Part shown: in pieces, positions 25,367-33,140 of the stretch
How positions within the stretch are numbered: position 1 is the first letter of the stretch
How the letters are laid out: each line of letters starts with the position of its first letter
Assembly: GCF_001682865.1 (NCBI RefSeq)
Contig: NZ_MAQX01000022.1
Location: 620,001-684,000, forward strand
From: Bacillus sp. FJAT-26390
GTDB lineage: Bacteria > Bacillota > Bacilli > Paenibacillales > Paenibacillaceae
Reading direction: 5' to 3'
DNA: 64,000 nt
Notes under the pieces: model-generated
Databases searched by the model: none
The model's input: the letters and a program-made list of their open reading frames with translations, nothing else
Told to the model about the DNA's origin: nothing
Translations under genes and position numbers: made by a program

Positions 25367-27016
25367 ATGAAGAGTCTGCTTAAATTTATTACTTGCGGAA
25401 GTGTGGATGACGGCAAGTCCACTTTGATTGGACATATGCTTTATGAGGCTAAGCTTTTGTTCGCCGACCAGGAGAGAGCATTGGAGCTGGACAGCAGGCT
25501 GGGCAGCCGCGGCGGAAAAATTGACTACTCCTTGCTTCTTGACGGGCTGATAGCCGAACGTGAGCAGGGAATTACGATTGATGTGGCATTTCGGTATTTT
25601 ACGACGGATCACCGTTCGTTCATTGTAGCGGACACGCCGGGGCACGAAGAATATACACGCAACATGGCCGTAGGCGCATCATTTGCGGATCTTGCCGTTA
25701 TTCTGGTGGACGCAACCAAAGGGATCATTACTCAAACGAAGCGCCATACCCGGATTTGCGCCCTCATGGGGATTAAGCATCTGGTCTTGGCGGTAAACAA
25801 AATGGATTTGGTGGGTTTTGATACGACGAAATTTGATGAAATCAAAGAAGAATTCTCTCGCCTCACCACTGAATTCCGGTTTGAAAGCATTCAGGTGATC
25901 CCTGTTTCTGCAACAGAGGGGGATAACATTACAAAGAAATCGCCCAATACGCCATGGTACGAGGGGCTTGCTTTGCTGCCCTATTTGGAGGGTGTTGACG
26001 TTCATTCGAACGATGACGTTAAGCCGTTTATGATGCCCATTCAGCGGGTATGCCGACCGGACCACACATTCCGCGGATTCCAAGGCCAGATTGAAGCCGG
26101 CAGCATCGCAGTTGGCGATGAACTGATAACTCTGCCTAGCCGTGAGAAGGCGAAGGTAAAACGCATTTTTGTAACAGACCAAGACAGGTATTCGGCTCAT
26201 GCCGGACAGCCTGTCACTATTCAATTGGATCGGGAAGTCGACGTTTCACGAGGTTGTGTGTTTACGAAGGACAATCAGCTCCATGAGGCTGACAGCTTTA
26301 GCGCCACGATTCTTTGGATGGATGATTCTTTCCTGACGCCGGGAAAAAATGTTCTGGTGAAGGTAGGTACAAAGGTTCTTCCTGGTACTGTGACGAAAAT
26401 TATTCACAAAATCGATATTAATTCAGGCAATACGGTTACAGCCGATCATGTGGTTAAGAATGAAGTGGCTAAATGTGAATTTTCATTATCGGATGGTATT
26501 GTTTTTGATACGTTTGAAAAAAATAAAAGCATCGGTGGATTTATTCTCATCGATCGTGTAACGAATATGACATCCGCTTGCGGCGTCATTAACGAAGCTC
26601 TTCAAAGCTCAGACAATGCCGACCGGATCGATACGGAAATCACAAGAGATGTTCGTGCCCAGCAAAAAGGACAGCAGCCATTAACGCTTTGGCTTACTGG
26701 TTCAGTCTCGGACAACTCGGCTCTTGCGAAGGAAATCGAGAAACGGTTGGTAGCGAGAGGCTATCATACGATGCTAATCGATAACAGCTTAGGAGAATCT
26801 GTGCGGCAAATCGCGGGTTATGCCACTTTACTAAACAATGCGGGACTTATTGCATTGGTACTGGCTGGTACTGCGAACGGCAACGACCAAGCCATCGCGC
26901 AAGAATTAATCGGTCAAGCCTTTTTGCCAATCGATGTTGCTTTTAACAGCAATTCGATTGAAGAAGCGGCCAATGCTGCCGTGAAACGTGTTGTGAAGGC
27001 TCTCATTCAAATTTAG
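25367..27016 (+). CDS. cysN: Sulfate adenylyltransferase GTPase subunit CysN with decayed CysC-like C-terminus
   Basis: 549 residues starting at 25367, one base after the cysD stop. It contains an EF-Tu-like GTPase (P-loop CGSVDDGKSTL near residue 10, GITIDVAFRYF switch, DTPGHEEY, NKMD) and two beta-barrel domains. The last roughly 110 residues (LTLWLTG onward) align in layout with the APS kinase domain of CysNC fusions: LWLTG, ALAKEIEKRLVARGY, NNAGLIALV. However, the Walker A is replaced by GSVSDNSAL and the LLDGD motif by LIDNS. It should therefore activate sulfate with CysD but the C-terminal part should not phosphorylate APS. No separate cysC is seen in the window. Confidence 0.88.
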   Translation: MKSLLKFITCGSVDDGKSTLIGHMLYEAKLLFADQERALELDSRLGSRGGKIDYSLLLDGLIAEREQGITIDVAFRYFTTDHRSFIVADTPGHEEYTRNMAVGASFADLAVILVDATKGIITQTKRHTRICALMGIKHLVLAVNKMDLVGFDTTKFDEIKEEFSRLTTEFRFESIQVIPVSATEGDNITKKSPNTPWYEGLALLPYLEGVDVHSNDDVKPFMMPIQRVCRPDHTFRGFQGQIEAGSIAVGDELITLPSREKAKVKRIFVTDQDRYSAHAGQPVTIQLDREVDVSRGCVFTKDNQLHEADSFSATILWMDDSFLTPGKNVLVKVGTKVLPGTVTKIIHKIDINSGNTVTADHVVKNEVAKCEFSLSDGIVFDTFEKNKSIGGFILIDRVTNMTSACGVINEALQSSDNADRIDTEITRDVRAQQKGQQPLTLWLTGSVSDNSALAKEIEKRLVARGYHTMLIDNSLGESVRQIAGYATLLNNAGLIALVLAGTANGNDQAIAQELIGQAFLPIDVAFNSNSIEEAANAAVKRVVKALIQI

Positions 27017-27068
27017 TGTCAGGACATCAACAGAAGCATAGTATGGTTAATATAAAATCGTATTTAAG

Positions 27069-27102
27069 AAGCCGCCCCCCATCTAATTGGAGGGCGGCTT
27101 TT
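27069..27102 (+). terminator. Terminator of cysDN
   Basis: AAGCCGCCC and GGGCGGCTT pair perfectly (9 bp) and end in TTTT-like sequence, 53 bp after the cysN stop. Confidence 0.8.
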
Positions 27103-27443
27103 CCTGCTTTTGTATTTAAGATGAAATAGGATTCTCATGTTTATCGAGAAAAAAATTTAGTATTAGACTGACGTACTTAGAACTAAATCGAAATTTTCTG
27201 AAATGAGAGAGAACTACCCGATATATATAATTGTTTTTGTGGTGGCCAAAGCCTTGAGAGCAATCATTTATCTAAACATTTACAGTATTTCTTTTGAATT
27301 TTTTTGTTGAATTAATAAGAAGCGTTAGTTAAAATGCTAAGTTCATGAAGCTGCGGGTACTACTCGATCGGCAGTTTTGTTATATTGAATTCACTTGTGG
27401 TGAACTGACAAATAAATATTACATTCGTCTGCTTGTTGCAAAG
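27103..27443. other. Gene-less AT-rich stretch upstream of the resistance locus
   Basis: About 340 bp of low-GC sequence between the cysDN terminator and the Cfr-like promoter. I see no credible ORF, tRNA or repeat. Confidence 0.4.
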
Positions 27444-27472
27444 TTGAAATGTGAAATTTGTTATGCTAGAAT
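27444..27472 (+). promoter_or_regulatory. Promoter of the Cfr-like gene (extended -10)
   Basis: TTGAAA (27444-27449), 17 bp, then TAGAAT (27467-27472) preceded by TGC, an extended -10. The predicted transcript has a 490-nt leader before the methyltransferase start. At 27507 it contains a start-stop ATG-TAA, or MIRIM from 27495, downstream of AGAGGAG. Confidence 0.65.
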
Positions 27473-27650
27473 TATATTTAATAATCTAGAGGAGATGATA
27501 AGGATAATGTAATATTTCTTGCTATTTACGAATGATAAAACATAATCAGAGTTGTTTTATTCTTTGTTAAGTAAGAAATTTACTTATTCTTTTCACTCAA
27601 ATAACAATTTCAATTCCATTAAATGGATTGGAATCTGTATTCATTTATTT

Positions 27651-27699
27651 GAGCTACAAGAAAGGTAAACTTTCTTGTAGCTCTTTATTTTTTTTAATG
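27651..27699 (+). terminator. Leader terminator/attenuator upstream of the Cfr-like gene
   Basis: GAGCTACAAGAAAG and CTTTCTTGTAGCTC form a perfect 14-bp stem with loop GTAAA and a T-rich tail. It sits 180 bp inside the leader, before the gene, so it is best read as an attenuator. TTTCTTG at 27515-27521, just after the mini-ORF, can pair with CAAGAAA of the 5' arm and could act as an antiterminator. Confidence 0.75.
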
Positions 27700-27748
27700 C
27701 CATAGTGTTTTAAATAATTTTGTGCTTTTTTATCTTAGGAGGTTGAAA

Positions 27749-27862
27749 ATGATGTTTGAGGTTGTAAATGTTCATGTGAGTCGTTCATTGTCCGTTGGCA
27801 CGGTTCACGATCAAACTAAACGGATGCCGGAGCATTATCCATCTATCGATAGATGCACGTAG
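27749..27862 (+). CDS. Putative 37-codon leader ORF of the Cfr-like gene
   Basis: ATG-ATG at 27749 follows a perfect AGGAGG (27737-27742) and opens MMFEVVNVHVSRSLSVGTVH, ending at a TAG at 27860. It lies after the leader terminator and 108 bp before the methyltransferase. No protein family is recognisable. Position, strong RBS and the SD-masking hairpin downstream (27942-27969) are those of a regulatory leader peptide where drug-stalled ribosomes would open the resistance gene. A three-codon ORF (27895-27906) and an overlapping ATG at 27937 follow. Confidence 0.5.
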   Translation: MMFEVVNVHVSRSLSVGTVHDQTKRMPEHYPSIDRCT

Positions 27863-27941
27863 CGATTTTAGCTGCAAGCTTCGTGGGTTTTAATATGGTT
27901 GGTTAGTGTACATGTTAAGCACCAACAAGGGGTGCTATGGC

Positions 27942-27969
27942 TGTTTCTCCGGCTCAAGAGGAGAAAACA
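27942..27969 (+). promoter_or_regulatory. SD-sequestering hairpin before the Cfr-like gene
   Basis: TGTTTCTCC (27942-27950) pairs with GGAGAAAACA (27960-27969) with one bulged A and a 9-nt loop. The 3' arm contains most of the AGAGGAG Shine-Dalgarno (27957-27963) of the ATG at 27971. Confidence 0.55.
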
Positions 27970-27970
27970 C

Positions 27971-29008
27971 ATGAAGTCAACTTCGAAATACGAAATGATT
28001 CAACATCTATTAGCAGAATTGAAACAACCCGCATATCGGTTCCAACAAATTGCGGATGCGATCTTTAAGCAAAGAATTGGCGAATATGACCGAATGACCA
28101 TTCTACCCAAGGGTATAAGAAATGAATTAATCAAGAACCTCGGCGAACACGTTTTGAACGTAACACCTGTCATGCAAAAAACATCCAGTCAAGTGAATAA
28201 AGTGCTTTTTGCCATTGAAGGCGGTGAGCACATAGAAGCAGTTCAACTAAGTTATAAGCGCGGCTGGAAATCGTACTGCATTTCCAGCCAGTGTGGATGC
28301 GGATATGGTTGCAGCTTCTGTGCTACAGGTACAATTGGACTTAAACGTAATCTTACAGCTGATGAAATTACCGATCAATTGTTATATTTTCATTTAAATG
28401 GTGAAGCCTTGGATAGTGTTTCGTTTATGGGCATGGGAGAGGCTTTGGCCAATCCTAATATCTTCGACACGATTATGATTCTAACAGATCCACGAACCTT
28501 TGGTTTGGGGCATCGTAGAATTACAGTTTCCACCATCGGAATTTTGCCGGGTATCGATCGTCTTGCAAAGGAATTTCCACAGGTTAATCTAACCTTTTCC
28601 CTGCACTCTCCTTTCGACGAACAGCGGAGCGAGCTAATGCCAATTAACAATCGGTTTCCGCTTCATGATGTGTTGAACAAGTTGGATCAGCATATTCGTG
28701 ATACAGGTAGGAAAGTATACATTGCGTATATTTTACTTCGAGGCGAAAACGATTCAAATGAACATGCGGAAGCCATTGCTGCTTTATTAAAGGACAGAGG
28801 TCCTTGGGAACATTTATATCACGTCAATTTGATCCCCTACAATTCAACCGACGTGACGCCTGAAAGCTTTCATCAATCTGACAAAGAACGGGTTCAAAAG
28901 TTTGTCACGATCTTAAAGTCAAAGGGAATCAAAGTCACTGTGCGCACACAATTCGGTACTGACATTGATGCAGCATGCGGCCAGCTATACGGACACAACA
29001 AGTTATAA
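27971..29008 (+). CDS. cfr-like: Cfr-family 23S rRNA (adenine-2503-C8) methyltransferase
   Basis: 345 residues. The start at 27971 has AGAGGAG upstream and matches the usual Cfr N-terminus. It is a radical-SAM enzyme with the cluster cysteines C110-x3-C114-x2-C117 in SQCGCGYGCSFCATG and the second catalytic cysteine in DIDAACGQLYG. The FMGMGEALANP block reads EALAN as in Cfr rather than the EPLLN of housekeeping RlmN. The order KVYIAYILL and LYHVNLIPYN also follows Cfr. C8 methylation of A2503 gives combined resistance to phenicols, lincosamides, oxazolidinones, pleuromutilins and streptogramin A. Chromosomal Cfr homologues are known in Bacillales. An Lsa-type ABC-F gene follows. Confidence 0.9.
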   Translation: MKSTSKYEMIQHLLAELKQPAYRFQQIADAIFKQRIGEYDRMTILPKGIRNELIKNLGEHVLNVTPVMQKTSSQVNKVLFAIEGGEHIEAVQLSYKRGWKSYCISSQCGCGYGCSFCATGTIGLKRNLTADEITDQLLYFHLNGEALDSVSFMGMGEALANPNIFDTIMILTDPRTFGLGHRRITVSTIGILPGIDRLAKEFPQVNLTFSLHSPFDEQRSELMPINNRFPLHDVLNKLDQHIRDTGRKVYIAYILLRGENDSNEHAEAIAALLKDRGPWEHLYHVNLIPYNSTDVTPESFHQSDKERVQKFVTILKSKGIKVTVRTQFGTDIDAACGQLYGHNKL

Positions 29009-29020
29009 AGGAGGGGGAAC

Positions 29021-29101
29021 ATGAGTACAGACACGGTTGTTACACATGATTTACTCCGTATAAGTCGGTTAGTATCCATTGAACTTATACGGAGTAAATA
29101 A
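29021..29101 (+). CDS. 26-residue leader peptide of the ABC-F gene
   Basis: ATG at 29021 directly after AAAGGAGGGGGAAC, 12 bp after the methyltransferase stop. It encodes MSTDTVVTHDLLRISRLVSI then ELIRSK and ends at TAA 29099. The second half of the ORF is built on a 15-bp inverted repeat (29050-29098). Short ORFs like this, sensed by drug-stalled ribosomes, control many ABC-F and Erm/Cfr genes. Here the next gene starts 69 bp downstream with a masked RBS. It was not found by length criteria but the RBS is excellent. Confidence 0.6.
   Translation: MSTDTVVTHDLLRISRLVSIELIRSK
29050..29098 (+). repeat. 15-bp inverted repeat within the leader ORF
   Basis: TTTACTCCGTATAAG (29050-29064) and CTTATACGGAGTAAA (29084-29098) pair perfectly around a 19-nt loop. 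No T-run follows. It would be melted by a translating ribosome, so it is a candidate regulatory hairpin rather than a terminator. Confidence 0.7.
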
Positions 29102-29122
29102 GAATAAATGGGTATGTACTGA

Positions 29123-29158
29123 CTTTTTATAAAGAAGAAGTAATGTTTTTATAAAAAG
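29123..29158 (+). promoter_or_regulatory. SD-sequestering hairpin before the ABC-F gene
   Basis: CTTTTTATAA (29123-29132) is the exact complement of TTATAAAAAG (29149-29158). The 3' arm runs into the AGGAG Shine-Dalgarno (29157-29161) of the gene at 29171. This fits translational attenuation governed by the leader ORF upstream. Confidence 0.55.
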
Positions 29159-29170
29159 GAGAAACCTACC

Positions 29171-30649
29171 ATGTCTATGATCCATGTACAAAACCTGACA
29201 TTTTCATATCCTAGCAGCTTTGATAATATTTTTGAAGATGTTAGCTTTCAAATAGATACGGATTGGAAGCTTGGATTTATTGGCCGTAACGGTCGAGGCA
29301 AGACGACCTTTTTCAATCTTTTATTAGGAAAATATGAATACAACGGAAAAATTATTTCTTCAGTAGAATTCAATTATTTTCCATTTCCAGTCTCGGATAA
29401 AAGCAGATTCACCTATGAAATAGTAGAAGAGATAAGTCCTCAAGCAGAAGATTGGGAGATTCTTCGAGAAATATCTTATTTAGATGTCGATGCTGAAGTG
29501 ATGTACCGACCATTTGCAACATTATCGAATGGGGAACAAACGAAGGTTTTGCTGGCTGCACTTTTCTTGAATGAAGGGAAATTTTTATTAATTGATGAGC
29601 CAACCAATCACTTAGATATCCATGCGAGAAAGATGGTTTCTAACTATTTAAAAAGGAAAAAAGGATTCATTTTAATTTCACATGATAGAAACTTTTTGGA
29701 TGGTTGTGTTGACCATATCTTGTCAATAAACCGAACCAATATAGATGTTCAAAGTGGTAATTATTCTTCTTGGAAGCTGAATTTTGATAGACAGCAAGAA
29801 CATGAAGAAAAAACAAATGAGCGTTTGCAAAAAGACATTGGAAGGCTGCAACAATCATCAAAACGTTCAGCCAATTGGTCTAATCAAGTAGAAGCCTCCA
29901 AAAATGGTACAACGAATTCTGGTTCTAAATTGGACAAGGGTTTTGTAGGACATAAAGCTGCTAAAATGATGAAACGTGCAAAGAACCTGGAATCAAGGCA
30001 AAATAAAGCTATAGAAGCAAAGTCAACGCTGCTAAAAAATGTGGAAAAAACGGAGTTATTACAGTTAGAGCCTTTAGCACACAAATCTAAAGAACTAATT
30101 CAGTTATCGGACGTGTCTGTTATGTATGATGGTGAATTAGTTCATACACCCATAAGTTTTAAAGTTGAAGCAGGAGACCGAGTAGTGCTTGATGGAAGGA
30201 ATGGTAGTGGGAAAAGCAGTATATTACAACTGATTCTAGGAAAGCCGCTCCAGCATACAGGTACTTTGAACGTTAGTTCAGGCCTTGTTATTTCTTATGT
30301 ACAGCAAGATACCTCTCATTTAAAGGGGAAATTATCTGATTTTATTGAAGAAAATCAGATTGATGAACCGATATTTAAGTCCATTCTACGTAAGATGGAC
30401 TTTGACCGTATCCAGTTTGAGAAAGATATAGCCCACTATTCTGGTGGACAAAAGAAAAAGTTGCTTATAGCTAAAAGTTTATGTGAAAAAGCTCATTTAT
30501 ATATTTGGGATGAGCCACTAAACTTTATTGATGTTTATTCACGAATGCAAGTTGAAGAACTTATTAAAAGCTTTAATCCAACAATGGTTTTTGTTGAGCA
30601 TGACCAGACATTCCAAGAGGAAGTTGCAACGAAAACGGTAACTTTATAG
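29171..30649 (+). CDS. ABC-F ribosomal protection protein, Lsa type
   Basis: 492 residues: two ABC ATPase domains joined by a charged linker and no membrane segments, the ABC-F layout. Domain 1 has GRNGRGKTT, LSNGEQ and LLIDEPTNHLD; domain 2 has DGRNGSGKSS, YSGGQKKK and LYIWDEPLNFID. The start IHVQNLTFSYPSSFDNIFED, the TDWKLGFIGRNGRGKT stretch, RPFATLSNGEQTKVLL and the linker with GAKAARVMKR-like GHKAAKMMKRAKN are close to Lsa/Vga proteins. Those displace lincosamides, pleuromutilins and streptogramin A from the ribosome. It adjoins the Cfr-like gene with an overlapping drug spectrum. Spectrum here is inferred. Confidence 0.88.
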   Translation: MSMIHVQNLTFSYPSSFDNIFEDVSFQIDTDWKLGFIGRNGRGKTTFFNLLLGKYEYNGKIISSVEFNYFPFPVSDKSRFTYEIVEEISPQAEDWEILREISYLDVDAEVMYRPFATLSNGEQTKVLLAALFLNEGKFLLIDEPTNHLDIHARKMVSNYLKRKKGFILISHDRNFLDGCVDHILSINRTNIDVQSGNYSSWKLNFDRQQEHEEKTNERLQKDIGRLQQSSKRSANWSNQVEASKNGTTNSGSKLDKGFVGHKAAKMMKRAKNLESRQNKAIEAKSTLLKNVEKTELLQLEPLAHKSKELIQLSDVSVMYDGELVHTPISFKVEAGDRVVLDGRNGSGKSSILQLILGKPLQHTGTLNVSSGLVISYVQQDTSHLKGKLSDFIEENQIDEPIFKSILRKMDFDRIQFEKDIAHYSGGQKKKLLIAKSLCEKAHLYIWDEPLNFIDVYSRMQVEELIKSFNPTMVFVEHDQTFQEEVATKTVTL

Positions 30650-30744
30650 CTATACTTGGAGTATTGCATATTGTGTTGCTTCGTCAAAGTGAGGCTTAAC
30701 TTCGAGTTATTTCCTTGAACTTAACAAGTACCTTGAAACAACAA

Positions 30745-30779
30745 GACAGCTGCCGACAATGTATCGGCAGCTGTCTTTC
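30745..30779 (+). terminator. Terminator of the ABC-F gene
   Basis: GACAGCTGCCGA and TCGGCAGCTGTC form a perfect 12-bp stem with a 7-nt loop, followed by TTTC. Confidence 0.75.
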
Positions 30780-30950
30780 ATTCAACGACACTTATTTATG
30801 GTTTGGACGTAACTTATGAAACGATGTGTTCCGGATATATCAAACGGTTTATTTTTTTATTACGTATTCGGTTAATTGATTGAAGGTTATGGTAAATACT
30901 TCCAGAACGATCTCTTGGAAAACCTCCAAGGTTTTGATCTCTTCCTCTGT
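30780..30950. other. Gene-less stretch ending at the sigK fragment
   Basis: No credible feature. Homology to sigK begins abruptly at 30951, so a recombination junction lies at this point. Confidence 0.4.
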
Positions 30951-31068
30951 CGGGGATGAGCGGACGCAGCGGGAGATTGCGAAGGAATTGGGGATTAGTC
31001 GCAGTTATGTTTCACGGATTGAGAAGAGGGCGTTGATGAAGCTTTATCATGATTTTGCGAAGAGGTAA
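30951..31068 (+). pseudogene. sigK 3' fragment (region 4 only)
   Basis: The last 39 codons of a sigK gene: GDERTQREIAKELGISRSYV, SRIEKRALMKLYHDFAKR and a TAA. The first 45 bases are identical to the intact gene (from 17882); afterwards several silent and a few coding changes appear. It is therefore not a recent exact duplication but an allele from a diverged sigK. No region 2, pro-sequence, promoter or start exists, so it is non-functional. It lies just upstream of the TetR promoter and marks the far side of the accessory block that begins after intact sigK. Confidence 0.85.
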
Positions 31069-31095
31069 GGTCAGCCAATCCCCTCGCGATCTCAG

Positions 31096-31145
31096 TTGAC
31101 AGAAGTTTTTCCAACATGTTACACTTTTTGTACTGACTAGTCAGT
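31096..31145 (+). promoter_or_regulatory. tetR promoter with palindromic operator
   Basis: TTGACA (31096-31101), 18 bp, TACACT (31120-31125). The palindrome ACTGACTAGTCAGT (31132-31145) covers the transcription start, consistent with TetR autorepression. An identical 14-mer lies before the P450 gene. Confidence 0.7.
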
Positions 31146-31175
31146 TTTTTTAAAATTAAAGAGAGGCGGATCACC

Positions 31176-31754
31176 TTGAGTAAAGAAAAAATTATCCAAA
31201 CAGCGGTTGAAGTATTTTCAGAAAACGGTTACCATCGGGCAAGCATGGATGAAATTGCTCTGAGAGCCAATGTTGCCAAAGGAACGCTTTACTATCACTT
31301 TCCAGGTAAAGCCCAATTGTTTAAGACGCTTGTTAAGGATGGTTTTCAGGAGATTATTAATAAAGTTCAGGCCGATCTTAAATCCACTTTTACTTTGGAA
31401 GAACAAATCAAAAGGATTATCACGCATAACCTCGATCTGTTTTTGGAATCTAGCAGTTTAGCGCATATCGTTTTCAATGAACTATCCAACGGCATCGATC
31501 AGGAAGTGCTCGAAGAACTGAAGAAACTAAGAATTGACTACATTCATTTTCTTGCCAACGTCTTAGAAGAAGGAAAGCAAGAAGGCGTGCTTCGTGATGT
31601 TAACTGCAATTTGGCCGCGGCTGGGATCGTTGGGATGCTCGACAGCGCAAGTAATTATTTTTTGAATAACAACGAAGAATTGACCCGTGATCATATTGAA
31701 CAATTCTTTTATACGATCATTACATCAGGTTTGTTTTTGACTAGCGGTGAGTAA
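31176..31754 (+). CDS. TetR/AcrR-family transcriptional repressor
   Basis: 192 residues from a TTG start after GAGAGGCGG. The N-terminal DNA-binding domain is canonical: KEKIIQTAVEVFSENGYHRA then SMDEIALRANVAKGTLYYHF. The C-terminal helical ligand domain is of the YcfQ/YxaF-like kind with LAHIVFNELSNGIDQEVLEE. Identical 14-bp palindromes lie in its own promoter and in front of the following cytochrome P450 gene. It therefore most likely represses both and responds to a P450 substrate or lipophilic compound. Confidence 0.9.
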   Translation: MSKEKIIQTAVEVFSENGYHRASMDEIALRANVAKGTLYYHFPGKAQLFKTLVKDGFQEIINKVQADLKSTFTLEEQIKRIITHNLDLFLESSSLAHIVFNELSNGIDQEVLEELKKLRIDYIHFLANVLEEGKQEGVLRDVNCNLAAAGIVGMLDSASNYFLNNNEELTRDHIEQFFYTIITSGLFLTSGE

Positions 31755-31777
31755 CCGCCCTTTTTTGGGGTTAGTAT

Positions 31778-31791
31778 ACTGACTAGTCAGT
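31778..31791. promoter_or_regulatory. TetR operator upstream of the P450 gene
   Basis: ACTGACTAGTCAGT, identical to the operator at 31132-31145 and 35 bp before the P450 start. The TATACT at 31775-31780 overlaps it and may be the -10. Confidence 0.65.
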
Positions 31792-31825
31792 TCTATAAAA
31801 AAATATGGAAGCGATGGTGTAACAT

Positions 31826-32956
31826 ATGGATTGGAGAATGGCTAATGAATTGATACCTTTGTCTTATTTTAAAGAAATGCGTGCTGCCTCCCCCTTATTG
31901 TTTAAAAAAGAGACTAATTCTTGGGACGTTTTCAAATACGAGGACGTCAAAACGATTTTTTCCGATCACGAGCATTTTTCTTCGCAAGGTGTCGAAACGA
32001 TGAAAGATCCGATTGAAGCGAGTATTCTAAGACAAGATCCGCCTAAACATCGGCAATTGCGGATGCTTGTTTCTCAAGCTTTTGTTCCACGGGTTATTGA
32101 AGGACTGACACCAAAGATTGAAGCGATAGCGAATGAGTTGTGTGACCAAATGGAAGCGAGCGGTAAGATGGATGGGCTTTATCATTTTGCAAGTCCGTTA
32201 CCGATTATCGTCATTGCCGAAATGCTAGGCATTCCTCTGGAAGATCGAAAGCGTTTCAAAGAATGGTCGGATGCGCTGGTCGGAAACAACTCTGAGCAAT
32301 ACTATCAATGCCAACAAGAGATGAGTGACTATTTTACCGCAATAGCGGATCAGAGACGTCTTGAACCGCAGGATGATCTGATTAGTCGTCTAGTCTATGC
32401 GAAAACAGATGGCGAACAATTAAGCGATCTGGAAGTGATCGGCTTCTGCATCCTGCTGCTTGTTGCGGGGAATGAAACTACAACCAACCTAATTTCCTCG
32501 GCACTATTTATGCTCGATAGCTATGCTGATGCTAAAGAGCAGCTTTTGGAAAATCGCTCTTTGGTTCCGCAGGCTCTGGAGGAGGTTCTTCGTTATTGTT
32601 CCCCTGTTCAAACGATGATTCGAACAGTAAAAAAGACCACAGTCCTACGCGGACAAACACTAACTCCCGGACAAATGGTCAACATCTGGATTGGCTCGGC
32701 CAACCATGACGAAGACCTATTCGAGCGTCCGGATATCTTCGACATCCACCGGAGTCCTAATCCCCATCTTGCTTTTGGTCACGGCATTCACTTCTGCTTA
32801 GGAGCGCAATTAGCCCGTTTAGAAAGTAAAATTGCCATTCAAACGCTGCTTAATCGATTTCCTGAGTTCCGCCTCGATCGCTCCCATTCATTGGAGAGAA
32901 TCGACAGCTGGTTGATGTTTGGAATCAAACAAATGCCTATTATTTTGCGGAAATAA
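31826..32956 (+). CDS. Cytochrome P450
   Basis: 376 residues, the soluble bacterial class without a membrane anchor. Key motifs: I-helix oxygen-activation segment LLLVAGNETTTNLI, K-helix ALEEVLRY with the E-x-x-R pair, and the heme-binding loop HLAFGHGIHFCLGAQLAR with the thiolate cysteine near residue 325. The general pattern is like the YjiB/CYP107-CYP109 group of Bacillales, which hydroxylate fatty acids, steroids or macrolides using external ferredoxin and reductase. No redox partner gene is nearby. The RBS (GGAAGCGATGG) is weak. The gene is controlled by the adjacent TetR. Confidence 0.92.
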   Translation: MDWRMANELIPLSYFKEMRAASPLLFKKETNSWDVFKYEDVKTIFSDHEHFSSQGVETMKDPIEASILRQDPPKHRQLRMLVSQAFVPRVIEGLTPKIEAIANELCDQMEASGKMDGLYHFASPLPIIVIAEMLGIPLEDRKRFKEWSDALVGNNSEQYYQCQQEMSDYFTAIADQRRLEPQDDLISRLVYAKTDGEQLSDLEVIGFCILLLVAGNETTTNLISSALFMLDSYADAKEQLLENRSLVPQALEEVLRYCSPVQTMIRTVKKTTVLRGQTLTPGQMVNIWIGSANHDEDLFERPDIFDIHRSPNPHLAFGHGIHFCLGAQLARLESKIAIQTLLNRFPEFRLDRSHSLERIDSWLMFGIKQMPIILRK

Positions 32957-33140
32957 TAGAAGTTGTGCTCACAGCACTTGTTTTCCCAAAGCCGTGACAT
33001 TACTGCATATTTCCATATAGCGTTAAACTCAAAATAAGAAGCATTCCTGACATTGCAGCTTGGCTGCTACGACTTGGAATGTTTCTTTTTCGAAATTATA
33101 AGGTCGAAATCGCTCGTGAAAGTGCTCTTTATTTCTATAG

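Noticed and set aside
27899..27970. In-frame N-terminal extension of the Cfr-like protein
   Set aside because: The region holds the SD-masking hairpin and RBS of the ATG at 27971, and Cfr proteins start at that point.
27971..29008. Housekeeping RlmN
   Set aside because: EALAN instead of EPLLN, the Cfr-like C-terminal AACGQLYG context and resistance-type neighbours favour Cfr.
29050..29098. Terminator between the Cfr-like and ABC-F genes
   Set aside because: The hairpin lacks a T-run and lies within a translated leader ORF.
30880..30950. Upstream part of the open frame joined to the sigK fragment
   Set aside because: It shows no similarity to sigK or to any family and has no RBS; only 30951 onward is homologous.
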